64,000 nucleotides of DNA from Diphasiastrum complanatum. Lineage: Eukaryota; Streptophyta; Lycopodiopsida; Lycopodiales; Lycopodiaceae. Position 1 is the stretch's first letter. Each line of letters begins with the position of its first letter. Shown piece after piece: positions 30,731 to 43,729 of the stretch. The notes beneath the pieces are model-generated. The model was not told the DNA's origin. It was given only the letters and a program-made list of their open reading frames with translations, and made no database searches. The DNA lies in assembly GCA_029204225.1 (NCBI GenBank), contig CM055098.1, forward strand, positions 18,879,303 through 18,943,302, given 5' to 3'. Position numbers and translations under genes: made by a program.

Positions 30731-33219
30731 CTAGACATGCTTTCTATTTGATACAATATCATTATTTTTTCTATCAATTATGAATGCATCATGTGATACA
30801 TTTGATTCACCAAAGAAATATGTCATGCCACTAGTGTGGTGATGTAGAGTGACATTTAAAACAAATAATTGATGTAAGACCCAAATCTTTAACTTTGTAA
30901 AACATAAGCATCATAAGGCCATGCAAAAGAATGAAACAATTATGAATAAAGTGTGGTCCAACAAAATGGACAAAAAGGTAAGGTTTTGAAAATTTTATTG
31001 GTTTTGAATTGGCATTTATTTATAATAGGGCCATTTTAGGTGCCAAAGTCAGAGTCATGTTTAACTAACATTATAGTTTCTTGATATTGTATAATTGGTT
31101 GTATGGTTTTTCATGCTAAGCACATCATGAATGCCAAGAAGAAAGTCAAAAGGCATTTAATAGACCATCATAAAAATGACCAATTTATATCAAAATATCA
31201 TGTGGAGCTTTGTGTTTTGGTGTCCAAAGTAAGTGGTTTAGTTATAAAAATATACAAGGACTAGAATGTGTGTTGGATGATAACATCAACTTGTCTAAGT
31301 GCTCTACCCACAATCATAATGTGTCCATAAACCTAATCAATAATAATAACAAAATTGTACGAAGAGTTTAAAAAAAATACATAAAAATCTTGGAAATTTA
31401 GAAAAAATGTTTATTCCAAAAAAACATCATTGAAAAAGAAAGTCATAAAATTGTTGATTATCTAACATCAAATCCTATCCACAATAGCCTCATCATCCAC
31501 CAATGGGCATCGTCTCATAATATTTGTACATGCATGGGGAAACTCTTCAAAATCAGGATTCTCCTTAGCTATTCTTGCAATGGACTTTGCATACACCAGT
31601 AAGGACCTATGCTTAGCAATACAACAGATGTTAATAACTAGTATTTGTAGGACTATTAGAGGGAAAAACTACCCCCTCTAGTAGTGGTTTCTGAAAGAAA
31701 TTTGAAGATCCATTGGACAATGAGTTTCCGAATTAGCTGACGATAAAATAATCCGGTTTGTCAACTTGAAGTAATCGACAAAAGTATCTGAACCACTAAT
31801 GTTATCAATGGCAAATGTTTTGGTTGTTACCTTATTTCCGTCATGTGCAATGTGGCTAAAAGCCCAATTGGATCAATAAAATGTTAGGTGTAAGGCTTAT
31901 GCCTCTAGATCCTGGGTTTGTCAAGGTTAGAAGGTGCCAATAAATCCTGGGTTTGTCAAGGTTGGAAGGTGCCAATAAATGTGATAAGTAGCGAGACATT
32001 ATGCTCATTGAGCCATGTGGGCTTGAGTCTTGCCTCGTGAGTTTTAATTCAAATATTAGGCGTTAGTGCAATATTATGGCTGTAAGGCCCTATCCACTCA
32101 TATGTTGCAGACGACATGCTCTGACAGAGTCATTTTGATAGGGCCGTACTGGTAGTAATTGTTAGAAACGGTTAGGAAAGGTTGCCTTTATCTCTCATCT
32201 GTAGGCTGTTGCTACAGCATGGGAGAAGCTGACAGATTCATTAACCATTATTTAGAGATGTAGAGATGTAGGAAGTAGAAAGCTTTTATTTTGTGCTAAG
32301 CTATGGAGGATCCAACTTTTGCAATGTTTTTGTAGCCTTTGTTAGGCACTTTGTTGTCCTTTGCTTGATAGGCACGGATGTTTCTTGATTTCATTCTTCT
32401 GTCCAGATGCATCTTTGCATACGCTTATAGGATATAGGATATAATAGATAACGTTTGTTAAATGTTGATTGTTTTTTATGTTTCTGCTTGAGAGGAGAAG
32501 AGTTTGTAGCGGAAACATCTTCTAAAAGAAAGATGTCCGAACTACAGCCCCTCGAAGATCTCGTGCATAATCAGAGCATGAATCCATTGTCCTATGTTGA
32601 AGTTTTTCTCAGTCCATGTGTGAAGTTTCTGAAGCCCAGAGGTACTATGAATACATCTGAATTTGAAGCCATTTATATCTGAGAGTTGTGTTTGCATTTC
32701 ATGAAGACTTTTGAGAATCATAGAAGCACGTTTGTGACGGAAGCCATATAACCACATCCTCTGACTCAGTAAGTCTGTTATTTTCTCTTGAAGCCAACAT
32801 GTATCTTTCCACGTTGAAGCCTTATGTTTGCTTGGAATATGTCTTAAAAGACATGTGCTTGAAGTCGTTGGTGCTGTGAAGGCACAGAAAGAGGCCTGTG
32901 TGCAGATCAAGATGCGTTTAAACATGTTTTGTGATATAGAGTTCAAACCTGCAGGCCTGCGTCAGATCAACGAGCTTGCATCGGACTTGTGATAGATGTG
33001 CGGAGATGGAGTCAGAAAGTTTGGATTTGAGCATACAAATTGCAACATCGAAGATGTGTAGTGGCTGTCCAACGAAAAAGTGTGTTGAAAACCTGAACAT
33101 AGCCTGAGACCGTGAAGCCATTGAGGAAGATCCGTGAAGACCGAATTCCCTATCTACGCGGCTGCCTTTGTTTTCTTTTGAGTCTATTCACTTCCATAAA
33201 ATTGTGGCTCAAAGTATTG
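30731..33219. other. Unassigned region with a small tandem duplication and a weak PPR-like trace
   Basis: No intact gene. At 31,908-31,980 a 35-base unit (ATCCTGGGTTTGTCAAGGTT...GTGCCAATAA) is present twice. Around 31,440-31,620, minus frames give ENPDFEEFPHACTNIMRRCP, which I do not recognise. Between about 32,540 and 32,946 a 134-codon minus frame ends EMQTQLSDINGF and GQWIHALIMHEIFEG. The latter resembles the GxxIHA motif typical of plant pentatricopeptide-repeat proteins. It could be a decayed PPR gene piece, but no repeat register can be shown. Confidence 0.25.
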
Positions 33220-33227
33220 TTCAATAC
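33220..33227 (+). repeat. Left target-site duplication of the hAT-type element
   Basis: TTCAATAC, identical to 37,834-37,841. Confidence 0.9.
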
Positions 33228-33252
33228 CAGTGTTGGGCGGGTATCGAAATTG

Positions 33253-33268
33253 TGTTGGGCGGGTATCT
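33253..33268 (+). repeat. Internal copy of the hAT terminal motif
   Basis: GTGTTGGGCGGGTATC repeats the terminal motif 23 bases inside the left end. It is a possible transposase-binding duplication. Confidence 0.6.
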
Positions 33269-33934
33269 AAATTTCTGTAGGATTTCCTGATTTTTCGTAC
33301 CAGCAGGTCCCATGGTAATAGGATTTTTTCGAAATTTGTGATACCAGCCAAGTATCAACATAAGCAGGTTTTGAGCATTCCAGACTGGTATAAACCGGAC
33401 TCGTATTACAAAATTGATACCAGCCGGTCATCAACCCGGGTATGCGTTCAAAGTTCACCCGGTGATGGTTCAAAGATGTGGTAATGTTTCAAGATAATAT
33501 GAACCCACTGTGTCGGCAATGTTACAAGTTCTCTCGTTCCCTCTCTATGCTAGTTCCAAATCACTAAACTGTTCACTTTGAAAGCGCTTTTTGAAAATTA
33601 AATTCAAACCTTAGGCATATTCAAGCAACAAAATGCATAATAAGGTAGCAAAGGTCATGAAACAAATGGATGGACAAATAACCAGTTTCTATAGTTTTTT
33701 ATAACTGAGAGGTGCATTGTGCACTTATAGGATCGATCTCTAAGAATTTCAAATATGTTGCTTTTGAAGCAGCTGTAGCTGTTTGATGCGCTCGGATGTA
33801 TAATTTTCAAGCTTTTTCATTAGCTCCCTTTCGTTATTAGTAATAGTACTGTAATTCATTGCAGCTGCTGCTATAGCAACAAGAGGAGTAGGCTGCAGAA
33901 GCTCACATAAACAGTCCAAAGATATAGTTTTGAT

Positions 33935-33935
<1 letters not shown>

Positions 33936-33968
<33 letters not shown>
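33936..33968 (+). repeat. CA/TA microsatellite inside the hAT-type element
   Basis: ACACACACAC tract followed by ATATATAT. Confidence 0.9.
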
Positions 33969-36900
33969 TCTTTTGACAAATCAAAATATTATTGCATGAA
34001 TGAATAACAACATACTCACAAGAATGCATGTAGCAGGAGAATAGAAAAAGACAAAACACAAAATAGACAAAGGTAGTCGAAAGTCGAAATCTATAAATAC
34101 AACATCAATACACATACTTGTTGACCATTGTAAGGTAGTTACAACAATGGTTCAATGATCTAAAAAGCATAAGTTCGCACTGCCTCTTCAATGAGAGAGT
34201 CAATGAGTGTGAGTGGCACTATTTAACACCAACAGTGAAACTATTCTTTCCATCTCTACTTCATCAATGATTCAACTTCCATTGCGACTTCCTTTCTTTG
34301 TCCAATCACCATCAACAACTGCACCATTGTGATAGTCTTCTCAATCACAATGTTCACAGGTTTAGGGTCTATCAACCACAATAGTCGTAAAGTTCTTGCA
34401 GCTCGAATAACCTGCAAAGTTCTATGAAAAACCTGCAACAACAGATAACCAGCAATGATGATTAAATGATAATGATTCATATTATGACTTGAAAGTATCA
34501 ACATTAAGTGTACGAGGTATTCTTAGAACTTACAACTTTGAATTCTTTAGTACAATAATTAGCTCTTTCAATACTTTCTTGCTTGTCGCGCTTGTTTCAA
34601 GCTCATTGAAGAAGAACCAAGTTGTTGTTTATCCCCATCACCTACGCTCCCAAGAGATTTTTCTTTTCACAAAAGACAGACAAATAATCCAAGTCATGAA
34701 AGTTGTCTCAAAATGCTATCATGTTAATGCTATCAAACATATAAGCATTCTCCTACATCTTCTAAAAGCAAAGCTCAAGTCAGGCACTTCAGGATTTAGT
34801 ATTCCGAAGTTCCAAGCCAACTGCTTGTTCAAAGAGTGAACAAAGTCAAAATACATGGAGGACATACAAGTGAAGCACAAGACACGTCTACAAACTATAA
34901 TTTTAGAGGCATTGTAATGGCTCTCTAGTTAGCATAAGCATCATGTGGTTAGATTTTGACTATAGAAAAATATTCTTATCAAAATATATATCACAAAAAA
35001 TTCTAAAGAGTTGAATTTGGTAACATGTTTATAAACTAAAAACACAAGTACAAGCTGAAGCCACCACCAGGGACATCATCAGCACAATACCTCTTTAAGC
35101 TTTAAAGCAAATCCATTTGTCATATAGAATGGGAGTTAGCTCAATTCAAGTAAATTCTGGGGTGCTTAAGCATGAAGTAAAATAGAGGAATCAAGCGTAT
35201 CAGAAGGCCTTCTTTGGGATGATTAGTGTAGCACATTGTACTCGTGAACTTCGTTACAAAATTGGAGGAATCTGTACTAGTTTCACTACAATTGGAATGT
35301 GTTTTAGACAAGAAATGCCATATCTCAAGGACACTAAACTTCAACATGGAGCCAAATGCAGGTAGCATATTGTCAGTCTCACTTTCGCCCATGCAACTAA
35401 TAGAAGGCTTTAAATAAGATCTGGTGATAATTTACCCCTAAGCACTTAAGTTTGATGCATTTAGTGTAGGTTTTTGTGTTAAATATGTGATTGAAGTTCC
35501 CTGCAAGCCATATTAAAAGACCTGATTTTTACTTGTTTCACAAATTTAGATGGTTTGTGCAAGCAAAATGCATGAGACATAAGTATTAAGTAGACTAGCA
35601 ATTTTTGTTCCATGATCACCTATGATAGTGAAAAGTTTGCAGCTCATCTTCATAATTCCAAAGAAGAGAAAAGGGAAACATTTATCAACATTTTACATAA
35701 ATGTAAGGAATCTGTAGAAGCATAAATCTTCTATTATGATCAAAAAAACAAATTGTCATTTGACATTCTTTAACCATTGGGCTTAATATTTTTGTTACCA
35801 ACCGCTACAGCTAACTCTGCACCAAAAAAGATCCAACTGATAACAACTGCTTATTATTTAGTCCATGTCTTATGGGTCCTTAAGCACTCTTACTGACCAC
35901 ACAAACCTAGCTACTCTGAAGCAAAAGTACATTCTTCCACGTCATTTAAAGAAATATAATCTCTTGCACAAGACTCACAAAACATATATGTTGAGTCCTC
36001 TATAACACATACCTTTTGTGTCGATCCAAATTGTACGACTCCCTGTGGAACTGCTACAACTACAATTGTCTACATCAATACAATCAAACCAATCATGTTA
36101 AATGATTGGCATCAACTCTATTGTACAGAATGGTTACGAATAGACTAGACCTTTGTGTACCGCTGCATAGAATTTCATAAAGTGACTTGAGCCTGTCATA
36201 CATAAAATTGTTCAAAAAACAATAGTCCAGAGAGCCAAGCAGGTCAAGCATGAAAATAAGTTGATATAATTGCAACTCTTTTGATCGGAATGAATTGATC
36301 ACAAGAAATTAAAGTGTTGCAAGTTAACCAAAACTCTCAAAGTACCTAAAGAGCTACTAACTCATATAAAACATCAAACTGTTGGTAACAATCTCCATCT
36401 TTATCAAATAACAGTATACGCTGGGTTCCAAACGTGTCTACATTTTTTGGTTGTTCTTTATATGTTCCTTGTTGAGGTATTACATTATTGATTCAGCTCT
36501 TCTGTAGCAAAACAACAGATAGACTGGGAAACGGGAACACGGTTTATATCACACGCCTCAAAGAGCTGCTTATCTTCTCACTCAAGGAATGGGATGATGC
36601 AAAACTGTAAACAAAAATTGTTGCGTTGGGTTCAAGTGAAAATAGCTACCATAGTATGCATACCACAAGTTATAACCTATAACTACAAGTTAGCCGTGAT
36701 GATGAATCGGAAAAAATCCGCAAACCATAGCCAAGGACTTTCTTTTACTAAACAGAACATGGCTTCTTGATTCCCTGCACAATAAGGGATAGACAATATA
36801 TACACTGAGAATCAAGAGCCTTTCCAGTGGGTAGCATGCACTCGAATCGGGTTCTGTGTGCAGCCAGAACATCGCTATTTGTTGACTTACTAGCTACATG

Positions 36901-37833
36901 CATGATGGGAAGCTATTCATAACTTCATTATAAGTATTTCATCAGATTCACACTAATTTGATGTACCCTTTAAGTCTTGAATATTGTTTCCTTTATTCAT
37001 TGTACTTTACTGCCACACAACATGGTTGGAGCTAGCTAGATGACAGGACGAGCTTATTTTCAGAGCCCAACCACAGGCCTCAAACTGAGGTAACACAGAC
37101 TAGCACAATGCACATTCCATAAGACTCATGGACCTCAGTGCTCACTGCTCACTGCTCACACACTCATGCAAAAATCGTGAAAGGCTGCTGGAAGCCTGGA
37201 TATTACACAAACAGTATGTAAAGCAATGCATAATATATAAGATTTATCATTCATGCTTACACTCTCACACAAAGATTGCACATACCTCATGGAGTCTAGG
37301 TACAGGACCCAGGTGCAGGTAGCCTTTGACAAGCAAGCACCTCAGGTAGCATTTAACTCCACACAAAACGCCTTAGTCTCATTAAATCTGCCTGCAAGCA
37401 TGGAGGAGTGATGGAGCATGGAGGAGCGATGAACGATGGAGAGTGAGCTATGAAAATGAAAAGGAAGACATTAGAAATTTTTATTTTTGAAGGGTTGACG
37501 GGCATGTGTACATGGTTGACGGGCATGCTACTATAATTAATGAAAAGTTAACGCATTCATGTCTTATTTAATGCCTATATTAATAAAATTCTATACCCTG
37601 ATTTGATACCCGGGCACAAGGTAAAATGGGCAAATATGCCCTGGTAGTGGTATATCCCTGGTATTTCTGAGGCTTATATCAGTCTGGTCGGCTATTACCT
37701 TGAGTATATCTAAAGTCAATACACAGGGATATCCGGTTCTTTGCCAGGTATTGAAAACCTATATACCAGACTGGTATGTTTTTTGATACCCGGGTTGATA
37801 CCAGGCACAACCCTATATACTCGCCCAACACTG

Positions 37834-37841
37834 TTCAATAC
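37834..37841 (+). repeat. Right target-site duplication of the hAT-type element
   Basis: TTCAATAC, directly after the right terminus CCCAACACTG. Confidence 0.9.
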
Positions 37842-39129
37842 ATGCACTCTCTTGAAGACATTTATATATGGGCTTAGTGTTTAGGTCAATATTATCCAAG
37901 GAACGCTATTGATGCAAGTGCAATATTTATGAATCATTGACAGGAGTCCGCTAATCACCAGTGGGGATTTTATTTGTTGTTTACACACTCGTTAAGTAGG
38001 CCTCTAAATGAGAATGGTGTAGACATTCTAGGACTTTCTTGTTAAATGTAAATATGGTTGACTTATGTGTGGTCACTTGGTAAGCCTTTAATTGCAAGTG
38101 TTATAGCCGATTTCCTTGTCAATTGGATAAGCATAATCTTTGAATCTATGTGCCTATAAAAGAAGACTTGTTAGAAATCCACACATCATCTGTTAAGTTC
38201 TTGTTGAACCTCTGAACAAGTGAGATGTGTGTTATGATGTTCGGGTTTACTGTCGGACCTTTGCTCATAAGTTGACTCCATGCTCAATGTAGGAAGTCTC
38301 TAATTATCCAGTTGCTTGTGTAAGGAGCTTACTTGCTTGTCTGGCTATGAATGATTGCTATTGAGTGAGCAGCACAAGTGACCCTGTCAAATCACTTATC
38401 ACCAAGGAGAGCCATTGTGGGTTATTCAGCAATGATTCCTATGGAACCATTAAAATCCATAAGATGGGTAGCGAGTTTTTTGTGAGAATGCTTAGGCTTT
38501 TCGGGTCCTACTTTCTTCCAACAAGGACAAACAATTATGCAATTGATCATATTTCAATTGTGAAACTAGAAAAAAAAAAACATATCAATCCAAGGGTACT
38601 AAAAAGGTGTGAACCTCATCTCCAAGAATATCATCCTTGTCTATTATGTCAAGCTTTCCCTTCCCCATCTTTTAGTGGCGGAAGGACTTTAAGTCCTACC
38701 CTTCTCAACCAAGCTATTGAGTGATATGTAATACAAACCAATATCTTCAACTCTAAAATAGGCAGTGAATGCCAATATTGTGGGACGATAGAATCCTAAG
38801 ACAAATACACAACATAAAACACGTGTGTTTATTTTTCTTACTATATCGTGCAATTATGTCAGAGAAGTCAAAAACTTCAATATTGTCTCCTTCACCAACA
38901 TCTAATAAGTGAACTAACACCAAAAGTATACTAGAGCTCATGAGCAAAAGAAAAACATGCTACTATCAAAAGAAATTCAAATGCAAATGGTTCGATCTAT
39001 AGAGAAAATTAGAACATAATTTTGCATTTTGAACATCTTCTTGCTCATGAATATCACCAATAAATGGAGAATAGATGTGTTTCTAGAAGTTTTATATGAT
39101 ATGGTCCACAACAAAATTTGGGGGTTGAC
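37842..39129. other. Unassigned region with one 119-codon open frame
   Basis: A plus-strand ORF at 38,365-38,724 reads MSSTSDPVKSLITKES and ends in NQAIE. It contains CEPHLQEYHPCLLCQAF but no recognised domain and no flanking coding signal. The rest shows no motif. The minus strand near 38,850 (VHLLDVGEGDNIEVFDFSD) may be leftover gypsy coding preceding the fragment to the right. Not assigned. Confidence 0.2.
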
Positions 39130-40016
39130 AATGGTTATTGCTCAAAAAGTTGCTCGCCACTCAAAGATTTTGGCTCGATAGCATCAATTCTACCCATCGG
39201 GTTTTCTTGCCTCGAAGATCATGCTGATTACAAAATTACTTGAGAGGCTAATAATCCATATACACTATAAACTTACTACTATACAAATAGTACCTCTAGG
39301 TTTTAAGTGCATGGATAACAATAAAGAATTCCTTCTCATGACAACTAAGGATCAGTGAACTTCTTGTTTTCAAACGCCAGTGGCCTATCATTTTGTAATA
39401 AAACTGCTCCAAATAGATTACCACTTGCGTCAGTTCTAACGACATAAGGTTGATTTGGATTTGCAATATGTAATATGGGAGCCAAAACTATCAAGGCTTT
39501 AAGTTTATAAAAACATTAACTCAGTGTCTCAATTCAAACAAAAGGCAGACTAGGTTGATTCCTCCTTTTATTTTTATGAACAACGCCTTTTATCAAATTA
39601 TTGAGCAGTGTTGCCATCTTGGTGTAATCCTCATTAAATCTTCAAAAGAAAACCGGAAATTCAAAAACTTGCTTATTAGTTTGCAGGATCGGCCAATCAA
39701 CAATTGTCTTGATTTTATCCAATCAACTTTGATCTCATAAGCAGTGATCTTAGGACCTAGGCTTAAAGAATTCACATTTGGATTCTTTAGCGTAGAGTAA
39801 CTCTTGTCGAAGTTTTGTCAAGATAGTTTTGATATGTTCTGTGTGTTTCTTGAAGGTAATTCTTATTTAAAATCAATCCTAGTGAAGTATTTAGCCCCAC
39901 CTAAGTAGATGTCTAAGTTATCTGTTAGGTCATCCATCCTAGGTAATGGATATTCATTATTGATAATCATCTTATTTAGCCCCTTGTAGGCCACACACAT
40001 CCGGAAACCTTTTTTA
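39130..40016 (-). pseudogene. Ty3/gypsy RT-RNase H fragment with palm deleted
   Basis: Minus frames begin AKKGFRMCVAYKGLN and continue EYPLPRMDDLTDN and GGAKYFTRIDFK, the first motifs of gypsy RT. The sequence then jumps to ILTKLRQELLYAKESKCEF, so the segment with the YVDD catalytic box is missing. RNase H follows as FLKLKALIVLAPIL, QPYVVRTDASGNLFGAVLLQ, DRPLAFENKKF, HEKEFFIVIHALKT and LRGKKTRWVE. Many stops. Its upstream end is cut by a CACTA-like end at about 40,017. Confidence 0.9.
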
Positions 40017-40330
40017 GCAAGCTTTTGTGCACGTGCACACAAAAGTGTGCATAAAATCCTTGGTCACTCGACGAGACATCACATGCCATCAAATGATTGA
40101 AATTTTAATCTTTTAATTGTAAGTGGAACTAGACTTGACTTTTGATTGTGCTATTAGAAGGCTTACATTTTTTCTCTCTCAATTGATGGCAATTTATTTC
40201 CAATTTTTTTTTAATTTTTAACACTTTTCAGCGCTTCACATGGGTAATTTTAGGTGCACGTATATATCTCTATAGGACTCCAAATTTAAATTTTTTTATA
40301 CATATGTTTCTATGGTTATGCTCAAAAAGT
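40017..40330 (+). mobile_element. CACTA-like left-end fragment
   Basis: About 300 bases match the left parts of the units at 17,040 and 18,010. They include AGCAA.CTTTTGTGC, CACAAAAGTGTGCATAAAATCC, GATTGAAATTTTAATCTTT, GTGGAACTAGACTTGACTTT and TTTTAGGTGCACGTATATAT. No right terminus was found. It lies against a gypsy RT fragment, probably its insertion site. Confidence 0.8.
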
Positions 40331-43300
40331 GGGCAGAATAGGCACAAAGTATCCATTAGTTTCGGGAAAGTAAAAACAAACCCAAGAATGGGTTCAATGG
40401 AAATGAAGGACAAGATTGAAAATTGAAGAGATGGGTTGGTAAAGGTCGTGGGTGGAGATAAAATGATACGGGCATAAAAAAATTAGGAAGGATAGGTGGA
40501 TGTGATCAGGGATACGATGGAGGAGCCCTCCTTGAACTACGGGGAGGTCAGATTCAGGAGGAGGTGCGCTGATTTGCTTGACCCAGACCAATCATTCTGC
40601 AGGTGTGTAAACTGATCAAGTCATATCCCAGTACAGTTGGAGACCTCTTCAAGAGGAGTGTTGAGAGCAAATGCAGGCAGCTATGAAGTGCCTTCTCTGG
40701 CCAACAATATGCTAATTATGTAAGCAGTAGATCAGCAATAAGACACGTTCCCTGTTGTGCTCTTTGAGATGACTCTTTTCAAAGGGCAGCGAAGTATTGC
40801 TTCTATCAATTTTGAACTAGAGAAATCAGTAGGGCCAGCACTGGGTTTTTTCCATTTCTTTGATTTGCATTGCAGGTTTCTGCTCAGGAAGCAAATTGCA
40901 GGTCTACGATGGAGTAGCAGCCGAGAGGCTTTCATAGGATAGTTCATCAAATAATCATCAAAAGGGAGGGCTATGTGTTTTTCAGCTTCTGAGTCCAGGG
41001 AAGAGTTGTCAAGCGGGCTTGTAGAGAGAAGAAGAATCTCTTTGAACGACTTGCCTTTTGCAACGAGTGGACTGTCCAATGTCTCTTTTGGTAGATTATT
41101 CTGCTTGTCGTGTGTATTCAAAGTAGGCTTTGTTTCTGTTTTTTGATCAGTGAAAAGGGTTTTGCTTTCAGATGTTCTTGCTTCTGCCAAGAGCAGGGCA
41201 TTGGCCTGGGCTCGATTTGCTCTAGGAATATCATTCTTCGACAGGTTTTTACGCGAGAACTACGACTTAGGATTTTGAGATCTAGAGCACTGGCATGTAG
41301 AACACACGGGCTGGAGGTCTGCATTCTGCAGGTCGCAGAGAAAGGTTCGACCATAGTCCCAATCGAAGAAACAAATAGTACTTTTTGAGCAAGCAACAAT
41401 AGCATCTTGTCTACAACATCTTTTTGGGCGCAGCCCTGCGTGCTAGATGTAGCTTGGTCCACATTCCTGCTATTAGAAGAGGTATGTATTGTCTCTATCC
41501 AAATCGAAGTAGCAATGTTTGATTTTATAATCAGTCCGCAGTATCGACTTATCTGCAATTTCTTTTTGGGCACAACCTTGCATGGGAGATGTGACTTTGC
41601 TGATTTTCAACTCAAGAATGGATAGGTTTTACATCATGCAAAGGCTGTAGGGTTGAGTCTTTCGCTTCTTGATTCGTTGAGGCTGCTAGACTGAGCTCCT
41701 TTGCTGCTGCCAAATTATCGCCAATGGTCACATTTCGCATCTCAAACGGGCCTAAACAAGTCTCAGCTTCACTGCTTAACAACATTGGATTTTGCATGCT
41801 AGGGTCTAATTGAGGATTCAAACCTCTGATCTATCTCAACTATCATTTAGAAACTCCTATCCATTCTGGCCTGAAGGTAGGTCAATATATTCTGCCAATG
41901 TTCTGTCTCTCTTTTTTCCTTGTCTCCAATCGAATTCATGCTGTACCACTATCCATTCTGGCCAGATGGTAAGTTAGAGATGCTCGGAATGCGATCTGTT
42001 TCTCTTCTGCCCTTATCTCCAATCGACCTCAAGCCGTCTATCTCTGACCCGAAGTCCAACATTCCATCATCTTGAGCAACTGAAAGAGGAGGGATTGCAA
42101 ACTTTGCTTTGACAGGAGTTTTAAGATTATCTTCCTTTGGGAGAATGCACTGTTTGCCAATTGAAGTTTCTGAGGTTTCAGTCTTCTCCGTATTATATCC
42201 GGATTGGCAATCGGTAGGGATCGCTTTTGGAGAAGAACCTATACTAGGCGAGATGTAGAGCCCATATCTCTTAAGTTGCCGTAAAGAAGGGCTTTCGAAG
42301 TCTGAAGAAAGTGAACTGCTTTTAGGTTTCTTGTTGCTAGGATCACTTTAGCAAAAGTCGCTAATGACAGCCTCATAGTTGCTAGGATGCTAATGACAAC
42401 CTCATAGTAGGATCTTGGAGGTGAAGCATCTCCATTGGACGAGCTTTCAAGCCAGTTGGCACTATGTGATCTCTCCTAGAGCGGCAATCCAAAACCATTA
42501 TAAATCTTAAGCAAAGTAAGAGAAGTTTTGCGAGGAGTTTTTTTTTTTCTTCCAACCTGTTGGAATCCCAAGAGAGGAGAAGAGCAAGGGCCTCCCTTGT
42601 AAGAGCACTATAAAAGATTAGAACATGATTTGCAGAAGGAAGGAGAAGGGTCGAAATGAACAATCTAATCCACATACATTCCACCATCAAAGATGCTCAG
42701 CAAGGATGGAAACTCCTCAGTTAATTTTTAGAGGATGCAAGCTTTTACATGAGGCGAAAAGTGGGACGCTAGGTCATCCTCAATGTCTAAAACTATGCCT
42801 AAACTGGAGAGTAGATAAAAAAGGAGGCATGTGAGCCTGGCTAGGAAGAAAGGAAGTGAGAGATGGATGGGGAGAAAGATAGAATCAACATTCTGGAAAT
42901 TGAAGTTCTTGCCAAATTTGAACACATGAACAATGGATTTTTTGAATCTGAAAGGAGAAGATAAAAAAAACCGCACGAGCATCCTCATTGGATCCGAAGC
43001 GAAGGAGGAAGCACTTGGTAGCTAGTTTATCAAATCCAAGAAATTTATTGGAGCACAGGGGAATACATGAGTTAATGAACTAATTGACAAGACGCAGGCC
43101 TGGAAGTAAAGCTCCAAAGAACAAAGCCACAGAAGAATCAAACAAAAAGGCTTGAGATGTACTCAACCAAACCGTTTAATTGGCAATCGGTCTATATCAT
43201 GAACAACTCCCTGATCTGGAATACCGATCTTTATAATGTTCCCTCTAGCAAGATCTCCTCCTTGACGGACTTAGGGAACATTATCGATTACTCTTGATCC

Positions 43301-43600
43301 TTTCTCCATCAACAGGGTAAATTGGTCGACTATGCATCCTCCCACCTAGTAGGTAGCTCGACGAGTAATCAACCCTGACTCGCACTGTCTGACTCGCCAC
43401 TGTTTGACTTGCACTATCTGAGTCTCCCAATCTAAGTTCATCTTCATTTCGGTTCGATCCTCATCTCGATCCATCATCTGATCACCCAAATACAAAAAAT
43501 ATTTACAAAAATATTTGAGGACCAAGAAAAAGAAAAGCCAAAAAATAGCCACATCTCCCGTTCCTGTGTATGCATCTTAGATCTGGTAGGAGATTATCCA
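40331..43600 (-). pseudogene. Coding-like minus-strand region, possibly a decayed LINE ORF1
   Basis: Several minus frames of 69-152 codons follow one another (41,821-41,612, 41,573-41,118, 41,190-40,732). They are rich in Ser, Lys and Leu. Farther upstream (42,988-42,728) the frame ends VLDIEDDLASHFSPHVKACI, which resembles the plant LINE ORF1 (DUF4283-type) segment in which a cysteine-containing beta strand follows an IG..L.ID block. No reverse transcriptase or zinc knuckle was found nearby, so the assignment is tentative. The stretch 43,000-43,600 shows no motif. Confidence 0.3.
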
Positions 43601-43729
43601 CTCTGGATCTCCCTGATCTTGAGGAATTCGTCAACATACCTATCAGATACTTCACGAACCAGTTGACGTAGATCCACCACCAGTGGACAATCCAAGGCCA
43701 TGTGTACCCCACGCAGTCCGGAACTTCTC

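Larger units (their letters stand above)
33228..37833. mobile_element. hAT-type DNA transposon, 4.6 kb
   Basis: The left end is CAGTGTTGGGCGGGTAT and the reverse complement of the right end is CAGTGTTGGGCGAGTAT, one mismatch in 17. Perfect 8-bp duplications TTCAATAC flank it. Eight-base duplications and CAGTG-type ends are typical of the hAT superfamily. Subterminal regions repeat GGTAT/ATACC-rich motifs, including GTGTTGGGCGGGTATC again at 33,253 and the palindromic ATACCAGACTGGTAT near 37,764. The interior (about 33.5-37.5 kb) has only short broken frames. One minus-strand piece near 34,350 (RLLWLIDPKPVN) faintly recalls a hAT transposase block, but transposase is not demonstrated. It may be a decayed or non-autonomous copy. 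Confidence 0.85.

Noticed and set aside
32542-32946. PPR gene
   Set aside because: One GxxIHA-like motif is not enough, and no 35-residue repeat register could be established.
33500-37500. hAT transposase gene
   Set aside because: Only one short stretch (RLLWLIDPKPVN) is suggestive, and no dimerisation domain or continuous frame is visible.
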